A stretch of DNA of 64,000 bases from the NCBI GenBank assembly GCA_916613615.1, contig OU744730.1, forward strand, positions 3,162,001 through 3,226,000, in the 5' to 3' direction. The position numbers were made by a program, and so were the translations under genes. Of this stretch, positions 33,881 through 43,836 are shown in pieces (position 1 is the stretch's first letter; each line of letters begins with the position of its first letter). Origin of the DNA: Steromphala cineraria (taxonomy: Eukaryota; Mollusca; Gastropoda; Trochida; Trochidae). A model generated the notes under the pieces. That model was not told the DNA's origin. It made no database searches and saw only the letters and a list, made by a program, of their open reading frames with translations.

Positions 33881-34593
33881 ATCATGCCATTATTTGATTA
33901 TTGTTGTTGTATTTGGGATAATTGTACAGTAAATCAGGCATCAATGCTTGAAAATTTACAACTTGATCCACTTAGAACAATAGAGGAACAAGTCATGATA
34001 AATTATATACAGAAACTAATTTCCTACCCCTTGTAGAAAGAAGACGAATACAGAAATTAACTTTATTTTAAAAAATGGTAAATAAGAAAACACCAGATTA
34101 TTTAGACAGTCTTGTGCCAGAATCTGTTTCTGAAGCAAACCCGTATAATTTAAGAAACTCATCAAATTTACAGAAAATACATGTAAGAACATCTTCTTAC
34201 GCAAAATCATTCTTACCAAATTCTGTAGAACTTTGGAATTCTTTATCTGAAGATATACGACAAATACAGTCGGTAAATGAATTCAAAAATAAAATTACAC
34301 CTAATTATAAAACTTCTTTTGGGTTTGATAAAAATACTGGAAACAGGTTTTGTCAAATTCTGCATGGCAGACTTAGACTAGAATGCAGTGATTTAAATGC
34401 ACATAAAGTGAAAAGATTCATATCGGATGATCCATCATGTAGTTGTGGTGCTCCCTGTGAAGACACCATTCATTATCTTTTTGTCTATCCAAACTATACT
34501 AACATAAGAGGAACTTCATTTTATTTTAAATATGGTTATAACATGAATGACGCTATGTATGGAAACTACCAGAATCTGTTAATCTTTGCATAA
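33865..34593 (+). pseudogene. LINE ORF2 C-terminal domain (after internal deletion of RT)
   Basis: Begins with MPLFDYCCCIWDN and LENLQLDPLRTI, the post-RT region, then VERRRIQKLTLFYKMVNKKT (reached through a shift near 34070). The open frame 34075-34593 includes YNLRNSSNLQKIHVRTSSYA, KSFLPNSVELWNSLSEDIRQ, and a terminal finger LRLECSDLNAH ... CSCGAPCEDTIHYLFVYP. In related elements the last position is Cys (HYLF-x-CP); here it is Tyr. The jump from EPTRITE straight to this region shows that roughly the whole catalytic RT was deleted. Confidence 0.8.
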
Positions 34594-34890
34594 TCAACTC
34601 CGTACATGATTTAATTACCGCATCAAAACGATTTACTCTATTTTGAGTTTTATTAGTATTATATTCTTGCCCTTTATTGAACTAACACACGTTGGAATAA
34701 GAATGATTATATACATGCTCATGTTGTGATTTTGTGCTTGTTATTATGTATACTTTTGTAATCATAAGACTTTATGTACGTCGCATATATTATGTTGTTA
34801 TGGAGAGGCATTAATATAAGCCATTGGCTTGTTTGCCAATCCAGTTTTTGTATATTTATAGAAATAAATATGTTTAAAACAAGTTCTGTT
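34594..34890 (+). repeat. LINE 3' UTR and end
   Basis: AATATAAGCCATTGGCTTGTTTGCC and GAAATAAATATG near 34815-34872 are a typical terminal segment with poly(A)-like signal. The element end is placed at about 34885 by judgement. Confidence 0.55.
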
Positions 34891-36049
34891 CCTTGTTTGT
34901 GTATTAATTATACGCCAAGTAAGTAAGTGTGCGCTTGACTTATTACTGTAAACAATAGCAATAGCCTGACCAGTATGGGCGATGTGATGTGACAGGTTGT
35001 GATTGGCTGAAGGGAGTTTTCACGACTTAAAATATGAGGTTTGTTTTCAAAGCCATTAAATGCCATCGCATGTTTTTGAACAAGCAAAGTATCGATGTTG
35101 TCTAATCATATCCTTTTGAATTCATTTCTGCATTGTGTTCCCCCTCGGGGTTATCTGTTGTTATAAGGGGGTTTATAAAGGGGTTTATGGGTGGCTTGTC
35201 CCCCTATTTTTAATCGGGGAAGGAGATTTTATATTTCTTTCTCTTTATTTTGATTGAATGTTATCCTTTCTTTCCCTCTCGACGATATTCATCCAAACAC
35301 GACACACATGTCAATGTGAGCATTTAAAAAAAATACTCAACAAAAACATGCATAAATATTTTTGGTGAAAACCAAACGCATGAAACGTGGCCTGTTAGAT
35401 GTTCGTAGGATTGTCGAGTTTCAAGTCGGTGGGTTTACTGTAGTTACCGTAAAAACACAGTCTTTCTTTTTGACAGCATCGACAGTCGTCATTCACCTAA
35501 ATATTTACAGATTTTTTATATCTGTCATTAGCAAACTACACTGTGAACAAGTGTGCAATTTGGCGATTTAATGTCGCCGGACAAAAAAGATACAGCTGAA
35601 TTACGAAAATGTATAAATTTTCGTTGACGTCACAGAAATTTATCTGGCACGGGGTAATCGTCAACGTTATTTTTATGAAGCACTAAGGGGGTTAAAGACA
35701 AACTTTTGAATATATATTTATATAATTTGTCAAATTCCGTTGAATAATGTTCATATTCATTAATTAAAAAATGAGCAAAATATTTAAAAAACACGTCACC
35801 GCATCACTTTTGTCTGTATGAAAAGATCGGAAACATTTTTGTTGGATCATGCTGCGCTAAGTTTTCGAAGCTGCGATGGGAAATCAAGCAAAGCCAAAAT
35901 GACGTTTATTGTTTTTAGCGGGTGTAACAATCGTAGATGTTTAAATGAGAGTTACCTACCTTTGAGATGGTGGGCGTCACGAGTTTACAGCACATGATCG
36001 ATCGACTAGCGGATCATTTGAACATTGTTATTGACGGAACGCATAAGCT
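34891..36049. other. GALNS upstream region (promoter and 5' UTR not resolved)
   Basis: About 1.1 kb between the LINE end and the GALNS start codon. No TATA box or CpG island stands out. Contains GGGGTTTATAAAGGGG near 35170 and AT-rich runs. Small frames on both strands are not supported. Confidence 0.45.
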
Positions 36050-36145
36050 ATGATGTCAAACTGGGCCCTTCTTCTATTTGTGAGCGCTGTTACTTACTGC
36101 CATGCTGCTAACAAGCCGAACTTTGTCATAATGCTGATGGACGAT
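36050..36145 (+). CDS. GALNS: GALNS exon 1: signal peptide and first metal-binding Asp pair
   Basis: N-acetylgalactosamine-6-sulfatase removes 6-sulfate from GalNAc-6-sulfate (chondroitin sulfate) and galactose-6-sulfate (keratan sulfate) in lysosomes. Exon 1 encodes MMSNWALLLFVSAVTYCHA, a signal peptide, then ANKPNFVIMLMDD, the sulfatase strand whose Asp pair binds calcium. The donor GTGAGT follows at 36146 in phase 0. Either of two adjacent ATGs (36050, 36053) could start; the first is used here. With exons 2-5 the visible coding length is 545 bases, about 182 codons, roughly one third of the usual 520-residue protein. The rest must lie beyond 64000. The first intron, about 15 kb, is crowded with transposons. 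Confidence 0.9.
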
Positions 36146-36599
36146 GTGAGTATCATTTCCGACTCCGAGTTCTACTTTTGGAGTGTTTAATTTTCAACAT
36201 ACATACTGACTGTAACAATGCATTGAAATCTATATTGTTCACATATACAGTTCTTGCTAGGTCAATAATTTCAAATACTTTTGTAGATATGTGTCATTGG
36301 TGAAATGTGTTTATCTTACCTAGGATATATTTTAACTAACATGAATAAGAAGACAAGAAGAAGGGTGTAAAATTGGCAAATTTATTTCACACAACAAAGC
36401 TGGAAGGCACAGCTTGAAATATAAAAACCAACATGCGGTGGCTTACAAAGATATTATAATTATTTAATGGAATTAAATCCTCCCAGCCCAATTGGTGAAA
36501 TAATAAAAAATAAAAATATTAAGTCACGGAAATTGTCATGTTTAAGAAAGGGAAAAGTTGAATAGGAGTAGAATAGTAGGACATGGAAAATGGTGGGGT
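36146..36599. other. Start of GALNS intron 1 and 3' region of the DIRS element
   Basis: The first 200 bp look like unique intron. From about 36360 the minus strand probably carries the DIRS 3' UTR (GTGTGAAATAAATTTGCC in reverse near 36380-36400). The exact DIRS terminus is not resolved. Confidence 0.4.
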
Positions 36600-37547
36600 C
36601 TACTGTTGTGGTAGCGATTTAGCAAAAACATGCATAGAGTCTAATTTATGCTGGATTGAAATTTGCAAATAACGCAAGTAAGCATTGCTTTTCCAAAAAC
36701 CAATATCCTGTATTAACTGGCCAGGTAAACCAACTTCAAACGCCCAACTTGCGCCTCCTCTCCTAAATGAATGTCCTGAAAGTTTGTCACTGATGCCGTG
36801 TTTGGCAAGGATATGGTTAACTACACTTATGAAAGTCTGGTAGGAGAGAGGCTCCAGCTGATTGTTACACAACAGGGGGCGGGTTTCAAGTGTGCACACA
36901 GTCCTATTGTGAAATTGCAAGATTTGTTTCACAACATAAACAGGATCAAGAGTATGACCATCGAGATCAGGAAGAAACACTTGGAGCAGTTTTTCGCGAA
37001 ACTGAAGAGTCTTTGTCCATTTAAGATTCACACAAACACCATTTTTACAAATGTTCACATCACTCACAGTTATGTGTTTATTAAAGTCGAAACTTTTACC
37101 ACACAAAAAGTTTCCCGGTCTGAGCATACCAAAGAAGCCCATTAGACAGGCTAACCATATGCAGCATCCAAGCATGTTGGATAAGTCTAGTTTGCTCTTA
37201 ATCAACAGTAAGTGTTCAGGTGTGACAGGAGTGGCTGCCTCCTGTGCGTCACCAAGTTCACGTTTAACACCTTTCAACAGATGTTGAATATGCCAATTGT
37301 TAGCCACAGGATCAGGCAAATCGTTAGATTTATGCAGATGAGTAATAATGCACAAATATTGTCTCACAGTTGCAAAGGTAAACTGCTTAACATCCACAAG
37401 GTAGGCAATATAGAGAGCTACCTGGTGGCAGTCCAGAGGCACTGGTTCAATCTGCAAATTATCACAAAAACATAGCAGACATTTAAGTTGAGACTGATAA
37501 GTTCGTTTTGTAGACTCCGCCCAACCTTGGCCTTGTAATCTCGTCAC
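36600..37547 (-). CDS. DIRS-type tyrosine recombinase
   Basis: 315 codons, MTRLQGQGWAESTKRTYQSQ at the start. The N-terminal SAM-like core-binding domain covers about residues 1-105 and the catalytic domain 110-310. Catalytic residues visible: Arg143 (FGMLRPGNF), His259 and Arg262 (GHSFRRGG), Trp285 (DIGFWKS) and the nucleophile Tyr293 (YLRYL). DIRS elements use this enzyme in place of a DDE integrase to insert circular DNA without a target duplication. The frame starts inside the end of the RT/RNase H frame and overlaps it by 65 bp in another phase, as is common in DIRS elements. No stop or shift, so it looks young. Antisense to GALNS. Confidence 0.92.
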   Translation of the reverse strand: MTRLQGQGWAESTKRTYQSQLKCLLCFCDNLQIEPVPLDCHQVALYIAYLVDVKQFTFATVRQYLCIITHLHKSNDLPDPVANNWHIQHLLKGVKRELGDAQEAATPVTPEHLLLIKSKLDLSNMLGCCIWLACLMGFFGMLRPGNFLCGKSFDFNKHITVSDVNICKNGVCVNLKWTKTLQFREKLLQVFLPDLDGHTLDPVYVVKQILQFHNRTVCTLETRPLLCNNQLEPLSYQTFISVVNHILAKHGISDKLSGHSFRRGGASWAFEVGLPGQLIQDIGFWKSNAYLRYLQISIQHKLDSMHVFAKSLPQQ

Positions 37548-37757
37548 GGCCTTTTGGAGGCGTTTTCTCAGTTCTTGCCCATCTGGAAGAGAGGAAACTA
37601 CTTGACATATGACAACTCAGAGACATGGTGCTGAAATGACACAGCTGCAAACTTGGTATCATATTGTACACTTGTGACAATCGTCCTGGTTCATGTAACC
37701 TTGAAATAGAATCGGCTAGTTTGTTATCAATACCAGGTACAAATTCAACCCTGAGAG
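37483..37757 (-). CDS. DIRS RT/RNase H, C-terminal part separated by the LINE insertion
   Basis: Minus-strand frame from the LINE junction reads LRVEFVPGIDNKLADSISRL, then HEPGRLSQVYNMIPSLQLC, to a stop at 37483. GIDNKLAD carries the last RNase H Asp. It is the direct continuation of the frame that ends ...WLGAMYNF at 40990, so the protein was one piece before the LINE arrived. It overlaps the recombinase start. Confidence 0.85.
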
Positions 37758-40700
37758 AAAGATAAGATAAGATAAGATAAATCTTTATTGCCCTTGGAAG
37801 GGAATTTGGATTGTCATGAATTGAGCACAGTAGTAATACAGAATATATATATAACAGGATATAAAAAGGCTAAAATATACAATAATGACAATTAACAATA
37901 ATCACATGGTACATGGGAATGGCAGACTGGAACAGTATAATTTAGATATTTAAATGAGTAATGCTTGCTGGAATGAATGACATCTTGGTGCGCCTTAATT
38001 TTACATTCGGAACTCGGTAGCGTCGTCCGGATGGAAGAAGTTCGTAGCAACTATGCAGGTAGTGATCGTTATCTGAAATTATCTTTTTTCCCGCACGCAT
38101 GAGACTGTGTGAATAGATTGATTCTAACGTATCAAATTGTCTCCCTGAAATTTTTCCTGCAATGTTGATCACTTTTCTCAGTCTTCCTTTTTCCTGCAAA
38201 GACAAATTTCCACACCACGACTGTATGTTAAAAGCGAGAACGGATTCAATACTACTTGAATAAAATAAAGACAACAAGCGAGAGTCAATGTTAAATGACC
38301 TAAGCTTCCGTAGAAAGTGGAGTCGCATTTGGCACTTCTTATATACATAATCCACATGTGATGAGAAGGTTAATTTATCATCAATTAGTGTTCCCAAATA
38401 TTTGTAGTTGGAGACAACCTCTACCGTTTCCCCGTTGATAACAACAGGTGTAGTGGTCGATTTATTTCTTCGGAAGTCAATTACAAGTTCTTTTGTTTTC
38501 TTTGTATTTAACTGGAGATAATTATCTTCACACCACTTCACGAGTCTTGATATCTCGCTCATGTAAGCTGTTTCATCTTTGAATAGACAGGAGGTCAGTG
38601 CTGAATCATCCGCATATTTAAATAAAGAACAGTTCTCGTTGACACTAGTGCAGTCATTCGTATACAGTATAAACAGTACGGGCGATAATACACATCCCTG
38701 TGGAGCGCCGGTATTTATAGTGAGTTTTCTTGAAACCGTGTTCTTTATTTTAACATATTGTGATCTTTTCAAGAGAAATGATGATATCCATTTGATGAGG
38801 TTTGAATCAACGTTTAATGCCGCAAGCTTTCTAATTAGAATATGAGGTTGCATGGTATTAAATGCTGATGAGAAGTCCAAAAATAGAATTCGTGCATGTG
38901 CAGTAGGGGTCTCGAGATGTTCCAGAATTCTGTGTAGAAGACATGAAGTGGCGTCTTCAACTCCCCGTCTTGCTCTGTAGGCGAATTGCAGAGGATCGAG
39001 TTGACCTTGAACTTGATTCAAAAGACGCTGGAGAATAATTTTTTCAAAACACTTCATGATCACTGACGTCAGTGCCACGGGTCTATATTCGTTCATTTCT
39101 GTTAGATTTTTCCGTTTAGGTACAGGAATAATTTCTGACACTTTCCACAATAGTGGTACAACATGGGAACGCAAAGATATATTAAATAACCTGGTGAATA
39201 CTTGACAGAGCTCTCGCGCGCAGTGTTTCAGGATGATGCCATGTATGCCGTCTGGTCCTGTAGCTTTCCTTGTCTTGACATGGAGAAAATTTAGCAATAC
39301 TTCATCTTCCCCTATCACAGTTTCTTCTTGCGAGTCTTCAATGTTTGACAATAAGCTGTTGATTGATTCCGAAAAATCATGACAGTCAAACCGTGCATAG
39401 AAATCGTTCAAATCGTTCACAAAACCAATCTCGTTGGAAACAGACACACCATCCCTCGTTTTTGTACAGTTCATAATTGTTCTCAAACCTTCCCATCCCT
39501 GACGCGTCTTGCTCTGTCTGAAATCCGACTCAACTTTCTCCCTGAACTGCTGTTTACATTCCCTGACTTTGTTGTCGATCTCCTTCTGAACTCCGCGAAG
39601 CTTCACCTTATCATTGCTGGCAAACACTCGCTTCTTTTCATTTAACAAACACTTCAATTCCTTAGTAACCCATGGCTTATTGTTAGGATAAATTCTAATT
39701 TCCTTTTGCGGTATTAAGTTGTCCACATTAAACGATATGTAACTTGTTATAATATCACACAGTTCATTGGGATCTTCGCATTCACCACACAGTTCGCTCC
39801 AATCTGTACAAGCAAAACTACCCTGTAAAGCATCAAGGGATGCCTTATTCCAAACCTTGACAGTTTTTGACACGACAGCGTTAGCCTTCAATACCTGTTT
39901 ATATTCCGGCAAAAGATATACTGCATTATGATCCGAATTCCTGATTGGAGGTTTACAGTAACATTTGTATGCGTTCTTGATATTTCCGTAGCACAGATCA
40001 ATAGTTCTTGAGTTGCGGGTCGGACATTTAACATATTGGCTATAATGCGGCATTGTCCGTTTCAGTGTACATCCGTTAAAATCTCCTAGAATAAATTTAG
40101 GTGAGGAAGGAGACATAGATTCAATTTTCTGTATATTTTCATTGATGAGTTCCGATGCGTTGTTAGTATTTGCGCTTGGCGGAATGTATACTAAAACTAT
40201 GATAATCTGTCCAAATTCTCTAGGTAGGTATGTTGGCCTGACGGAAATAGATAGGAGTTCTATATCACTATTACATTCTTGATTCCTGACCACAACGTTG
40301 TTACACCACCGTTTATTGATGTAAATACATACACCTCCTCCTATTGACTTTCCTGTAGAATCAGATTGCCGGTCTAAACGAATTGGAGATCCAAAGCCCG
40401 GTAGCGAGATTGATTGTTCATCTACTGAATCGTTAAGCCAAGTCTCAGTAAAACACAGAAGACATGATTCCCGATATTCATACATAAACCGAGTGCATGC
40501 TTCCAGTTCACTCATCTTATTCTTAATGGATCTGACATTGGAGAGAATCATAGTCGGGAGAGACGGTTTATTCCCGCGGGCTCGAACTCGTCTCCGTATT
40601 CCTCCCCTCTTACCTCTTTTACGATTTTTCCTTGGTTTTGATTCAGGTCCTAAATTATCCGCATCACATTCCGGTGGAATATCTAAGGAAAGCATGCTTA

Positions 40701-40990
40701 TATCCCTGTATTCCTTGAAATACGTCAGGTCTTCCTTTGCGTAGCGCAAATGTCCGCCATCTTTGACGTTCCAACGGCCAACCGTTTGGTCGATTCCAGT
40801 TACGCATCTCAGCAGCAGCAGTTGCGTCAGGAGACCATACACCAATAACGTCATTGTGTTCCACATACCTTAAGACACATTTACCAATAATTTCTTAAAG
40901 GATTTGACATGTATACACAACTAAATTGCAGATTTTCTTCAGAGCTCAATTCAAGACTGGTCGCCGCAGCGCAGCGCCCTCTATCTCAAA
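37757..40990 (-). mobile_element. Full-length CR1/Rex1-like LINE nested in the DIRS element
   Basis: Lies exactly between the two halves of the DIRS RNase H frame. The 3' end (lower coordinates) finishes in four TTATC units after AATAAAGATT (37761-37790 in reverse), a short-repeat tail as in CR1/L2-type LINEs. The 5' end is GAGATAGAGGGCGCTGCGCT near 40985-40960, a GC-rich start. About 3.2 kb, with one intact ORF and no obvious long target duplication. Confidence 0.85.
37942..40866 (-). CDS. LINE ORF2: APE endonuclease plus reverse transcriptase, 974 codons, intact
   Basis: The N-terminus MWNTMTLLVYGLLTQLLLLR looks like a signal peptide, followed by a basic stretch (KPRKNRKRGKRGGIRRRVRA). The endonuclease domain (about residues 105-320) shows ILSNVRSIKNK, CFTETWLND, GGGVCIYINKRW, VLVYIPPSA, FILGDFNG and RNSDHNAVYL, so all APE catalytic positions are present. 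The RT (about 500-800) shows KATGPDGIHG, YRPVALTSVIMKCFEKI, FAYRARRGVEDA, ARILFLDFSSAFNT, GAPQGCVLSPVLF, LFKYADDSALT and YKYLGTLID. A C-terminal domain follows. The layout fits CR1/Rex1-like elements. No disabling mutation is visible, so the copy may be recent. A separate ORF1 is not present in this copy. Confidence 0.93.
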   Translation of the reverse strand: MWNTMTLLVYGLLTQLLLLRCVTGIDQTVGRWNVKDGGHLRYAKEDLTYFKEYRDISMLSLDIPPECDADNLGPESKPRKNRKRGKRGGIRRRVRARGNKPSLPTMILSNVRSIKNKMSELEACTRFMYEYRESCLLCFTETWLNDSVDEQSISLPGFGSPIRLDRQSDSTGKSIGGGVCIYINKRWCNNVVVRNQECNSDIELLSISVRPTYLPREFGQIIIVLVYIPPSANTNNASELINENIQKIESMSPSSPKFILGDFNGCTLKRTMPHYSQYVKCPTRNSRTIDLCYGNIKNAYKCYCKPPIRNSDHNAVYLLPEYKQVLKANAVVSKTVKVWNKASLDALQGSFACTDWSELCGECEDPNELCDIITSYISFNVDNLIPQKEIRIYPNNKPWVTKELKCLLNEKKRVFASNDKVKLRGVQKEIDNKVRECKQQFREKVESDFRQSKTRQGWEGLRTIMNCTKTRDGVSVSNEIGFVNDLNDFYARFDCHDFSESINSLLSNIEDSQEETVIGEDEVLLNFLHVKTRKATGPDGIHGIILKHCARELCQVFTRLFNISLRSHVVPLLWKVSEIIPVPKRKNLTEMNEYRPVALTSVIMKCFEKIILQRLLNQVQGQLDPLQFAYRARRGVEDATSCLLHRILEHLETPTAHARILFLDFSSAFNTMQPHILIRKLAALNVDSNLIKWISSFLLKRSQYVKIKNTVSRKLTINTGAPQGCVLSPVLFILYTNDCTSVNENCSLFKYADDSALTSCLFKDETAYMSEISRLVKWCEDNYLQLNTKKTKELVIDFRRNKSTTTPVVINGETVEVVSNYKYLGTLIDDKLTFSSHVDYVYKKCQMRLHFLRKLRSFNIDSRLLSLFYSSSIESVLAFNIQSWCGNLSLQEKGRLRKVINIAGKISGRQFDTLESIYSHSLMRAGKKIISDNDHYLHSCYELLPSGRRYRVPNVKLRRTKMSFIPASITHLNI

Positions 40991-42356
40991 AATTATACAT
41001 GGCACCTAACCAAAACAACAAGCGAAGAAAAAACATGAGGAATGGTATTTTACATGTACCCTTATTAACAAAAGCTCGTGCAGATATATTATCCGAACGA
41101 ATTACTACATGCTGATTTTTCCACACATGACACCATCTGATAGCCGAGAACACTATGGCTAAGGCTTCCTTCACATTGATGTGCATTTCCTGCACCACAG
41201 GCATATCAAGTTTCCAATTGAGGTAGAAGAAATCACCATTAAAATATCCGCCTCCACCATTTGAACAGGCATCCGTTTGTACAGAATACACAGGTTTTTT
41301 CTCTAGAAATGATTTGCAACCATTAAAATCCTTCAAAAATAACAACCACCAGTGTACATCCCACTGAAAGTTGTCATCAAGCTTTACTTTGTCATTTGGC
41401 GCAAGTAGTTTATTTTTTGTGTCAATAACACGTCTGAGAAAGGTGCGGCCACCTTGTATAACCATGCTGGCCCAGTTCAATTTTCCAACTAAACGTTCCA
41501 GTTGTTTCTTACTTGCTCTTTGACGTTGTGAAAAATCACCCAAGATGTCAATTAAGTCGGTCAACTTATCCTCGGGTAATGCAAAAGTACAAGCATTTGT
41601 GTCGATCAAAACACCTAAGAACACAATGCCCTGAGTAGGTCCTTCAACCTTATTCCAATTTATGTTAAACCCAAGTCTTCTTAGAAGTGATACAAGTGTT
41701 GTAAGAGCCTTGGCACACTCATTTTTAGAGTCAGATATAACAAGGAAATCATCAATATAAGCAATAACTTGAAAACCATGCCTCCTTTTCATAATACGAC
41801 AGACGGCCGCACTCAAACACTGAAATATTTTGGGGCTTTTAGAGGCACCAAAAGGCAGCTTTTTGTCAAACAAATATGTACATTGAGAGTCTCCTGAGAA
41901 TCGCCAACACAAACCTGTTAAATCATAGTTGCTTGGGTGTATCCGGACCGAACGATATGCACTTTTTAAGTCAACCTTAGCTAAGAAACAACCTGGGGTA
42001 ATGTGTTTCCTTGCCTCCCTTAAATCCATATAAGTACACTCACAATCCGTCATGTAACTGTTCATACTTTTATAAGTTGGTAAACTGCCATCGTGGATTA
42101 GTCTTATCTTACCTTCACGCTTTGGAATAGCTCCCAGGGGGCTGACAACTTTAGGTTTTCGTTCTGTCACACAGTAGTTACCGAGATCTAATTCTTCCTG
42201 TATCTGTTTTTCTGTCAAATCCCTATTGTGAAAGGAAGATCTATGATTTTTTGTTTCTACATCTAAAATCTCTAAATTGTCAGTATCAACTAGTCTAAAG
42301 CCGTCTAAAACTCCTGATAATATGAATTCTCTATCTATGTCATCCTCTGGGAGCAA
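40991..42356 (-). CDS. DIRS reverse transcriptase / RNase H, N-terminal part
   Basis: Begins MLPEDDIDREFILSGVLDGF. RT motifs: PLGAIPKREGKIRLIHDGS, KVDLKSAYRSVRI (first catalytic Asp), LPFGASKSPKIFQ and IAYIDDFLV (YxDD). RNase H motifs: YSVQTDACSNGGGG, INVKEALAIVF and IRSDNISARAF, giving the first Asp, Glu and second Asp. The frame runs ...FLRLLFWLGAMYNF and then hits a TGA made by the LINE junction. It starts 20 bp after Gag. No methyltransferase domain is seen. Confidence 0.92.
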
Positions 42357-42376
42357 CTCGGACCACGCAGCATAGT

Positions 42377-43432
42377 TTAACGAGTTAATGGAATCTGATT
42401 GGCTGACTGGGCTTGGGACGGACTCGGATACTGGTTTTGAGAGTTTTTTGCCTCTTGAACGGGTGATTTCATAGGGAACTGGTAATTGTTGGTACCATGT
42501 TGCTGCATGTTATGTCCCCTTCTGCCACATGTTAAGCAAAGATGCGCTAAACGACAATAGTCTTCACGCCAACAGTTTCCAAAATTGAAACGTCGACAAA
42601 TCTCAATGCCATCCGCCGTGAACGGGCCTGGTGCTGAGCGTTGTTTCCTATTTTCTCGACCCCCATTGTTGACTACTGGACGAACTGGAGACTGCTTAGC
42701 GACGAGTTGAAATTCCCGCACTTCTTGCAAAGGTGTCCCCCAAGCGAATCCATCTTGTGCCTGCTTTATCCTGTACTCCTTATCATACAGTAGTACGCTC
42801 CCCCAAACATACTTTGACACCAGCCGGCTGATATCTTGCACATATTTCAAGTACTCCCTGATACCTGAATAGACAACCTCTTTATCACAGATCATTTCCT
42901 GCAAAACCCCGATACTTGCATACACCCACATTTCTATCGACATTCTTTTAAGTTCATTCTTTCCAGCCCCTAGATCTAGCATGATCCCATCACCAAGATC
43001 GATTGAACGTTTCTCAACTTCTTGATCAAGAGTATCAACCCACATGAAGTCTTTCAATTTTCGCAGTTTTGATTTACCTTGGTGAGTAGTCCGACTCCTA
43101 CTGTCCGAGTTCATTCCCGGTTCGGGTGGAGATGGAATTGTCGGCTGTTGTAGAGATTCTTGCAGCCTTTGAACTTCTTTCTGTAGTTCCCTCTTCTTAG
43201 ATTCCAACTGCAATCTCTTCATTTCATGCTCCAACTCGCTGCACTCCCGTTCGAGACACGTAACATCACTGGCCGGTTTCGCGCCATTTTCCGTAACAGA
43301 CGTCTGCTTCATCTCAATTTCACCTTCACTCGAATCTCCTTCCATCGACGAGTCTTTGAGCGCCTCTATCATTTCTGTCATCTTTGACCCTGCCCCTTTT
43401 CGTTTCGGTTTCACTTCGCCACCTTCTGCCAT
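42377..43432 (-). CDS. DIRS Gag-like protein with C-terminal zinc fingers
   Basis: 351 codons, MAEGGEVKPKRKGAGSKMTE at the start. Residues about 60-95 (CSELEHEMKRLQLESKKREL QKEVQRLQESLQ) form a coiled coil. A mid domain (LRKLKDFMWVDTLDQEVEKR ... EYLKYVQDISRLVSKYVW) resembles the Gag of animal DIRS elements. Near the C-terminus are CRRFNFGNCWREDYCRLAHL, a CCCH finger, and CLTCGRRGHNMQQH, a second Cys/His set. It would package element RNA. Uninterrupted and directly upstream of the RT. Confidence 0.85.
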   Translation of the reverse strand: MAEGGEVKPKRKGAGSKMTEMIEALKDSSMEGDSSEGEIEMKQTSVTENGAKPASDVTCLERECSELEHEMKRLQLESKKRELQKEVQRLQESLQQPTIPSPPEPGMNSDSRSRTTHQGKSKLRKLKDFMWVDTLDQEVEKRSIDLGDGIMLDLGAGKNELKRMSIEMWVYASIGVLQEMICDKEVVYSGIREYLKYVQDISRLVSKYVWGSVLLYDKEYRIKQAQDGFAWGTPLQEVREFQLVAKQSPVRPVVNNGGRENRKQRSAPGPFTADGIEICRRFNFGNCWREDYCRLAHLCLTCGRRGHNMQQHGTNNYQFPMKSPVQEAKNSQNQYPSPSQAQSANQIPLTR

Positions 43433-43836
43433 CTTCTTCTACACTTAAAACTATAATTGCGATTAAAAATTTGGTAACGCTAAAATTTGCTAGCGAGCAA
43501 ACGACGCCATGATGCACTGAGTGATAATCTCGCGAGAGTAAAGGGGAGTAACTCTAACTGGAAGAAACCCAAAGGGAAGTAACTCTAACCGACAAAAGCA
43601 TAGCAGCTCTCTTACATCCTGGTTAAAAATAATTTTATCTTATAAAATAACCCTTTGAAATCAAGAATGAATATACCTTTGAATATCCCACCGTAACATG
43701 AATTCGGCGTTCTCCTGTTTTCGGTGATCGATAATCACGCGTTATTTTACGAGAACGAGCGGGAGGTCAGAGGTCAACATGCAAATTTGACGACATGGGG
43801 TCACGTCGCCTCGCTCAGTGAAAAAAGTTTTCAACT

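Larger units (their letters stand above)
36360..43640 (-). mobile_element. DIRS-order retrotransposon (Gag, RT/RNase H, tyrosine recombinase), interrupted
   Basis: Gene order Gag - RT/RNase H - recombinase on the minus strand is diagnostic of the DIRS order. About 4 kb of DIRS sequence plus 3.2 kb of nested LINE. Upstream of Gag a 17-18-bp phrase GGGAGTAACTCTAAC-like is repeated (43543-43559 and 43574-43590). I could not delimit the terminal inverted or split repeats, so DIRS, PAT and Ngaro subgroups are not separated. Located in GALNS intron 1, antisense. Confidence 0.85.

Noticed and set aside
36798..37475. Plus-strand frames over the DIRS recombinase
   Set aside because: Antisense shadows of the recombinase gene, whose catalytic motifs are clear on the minus strand.
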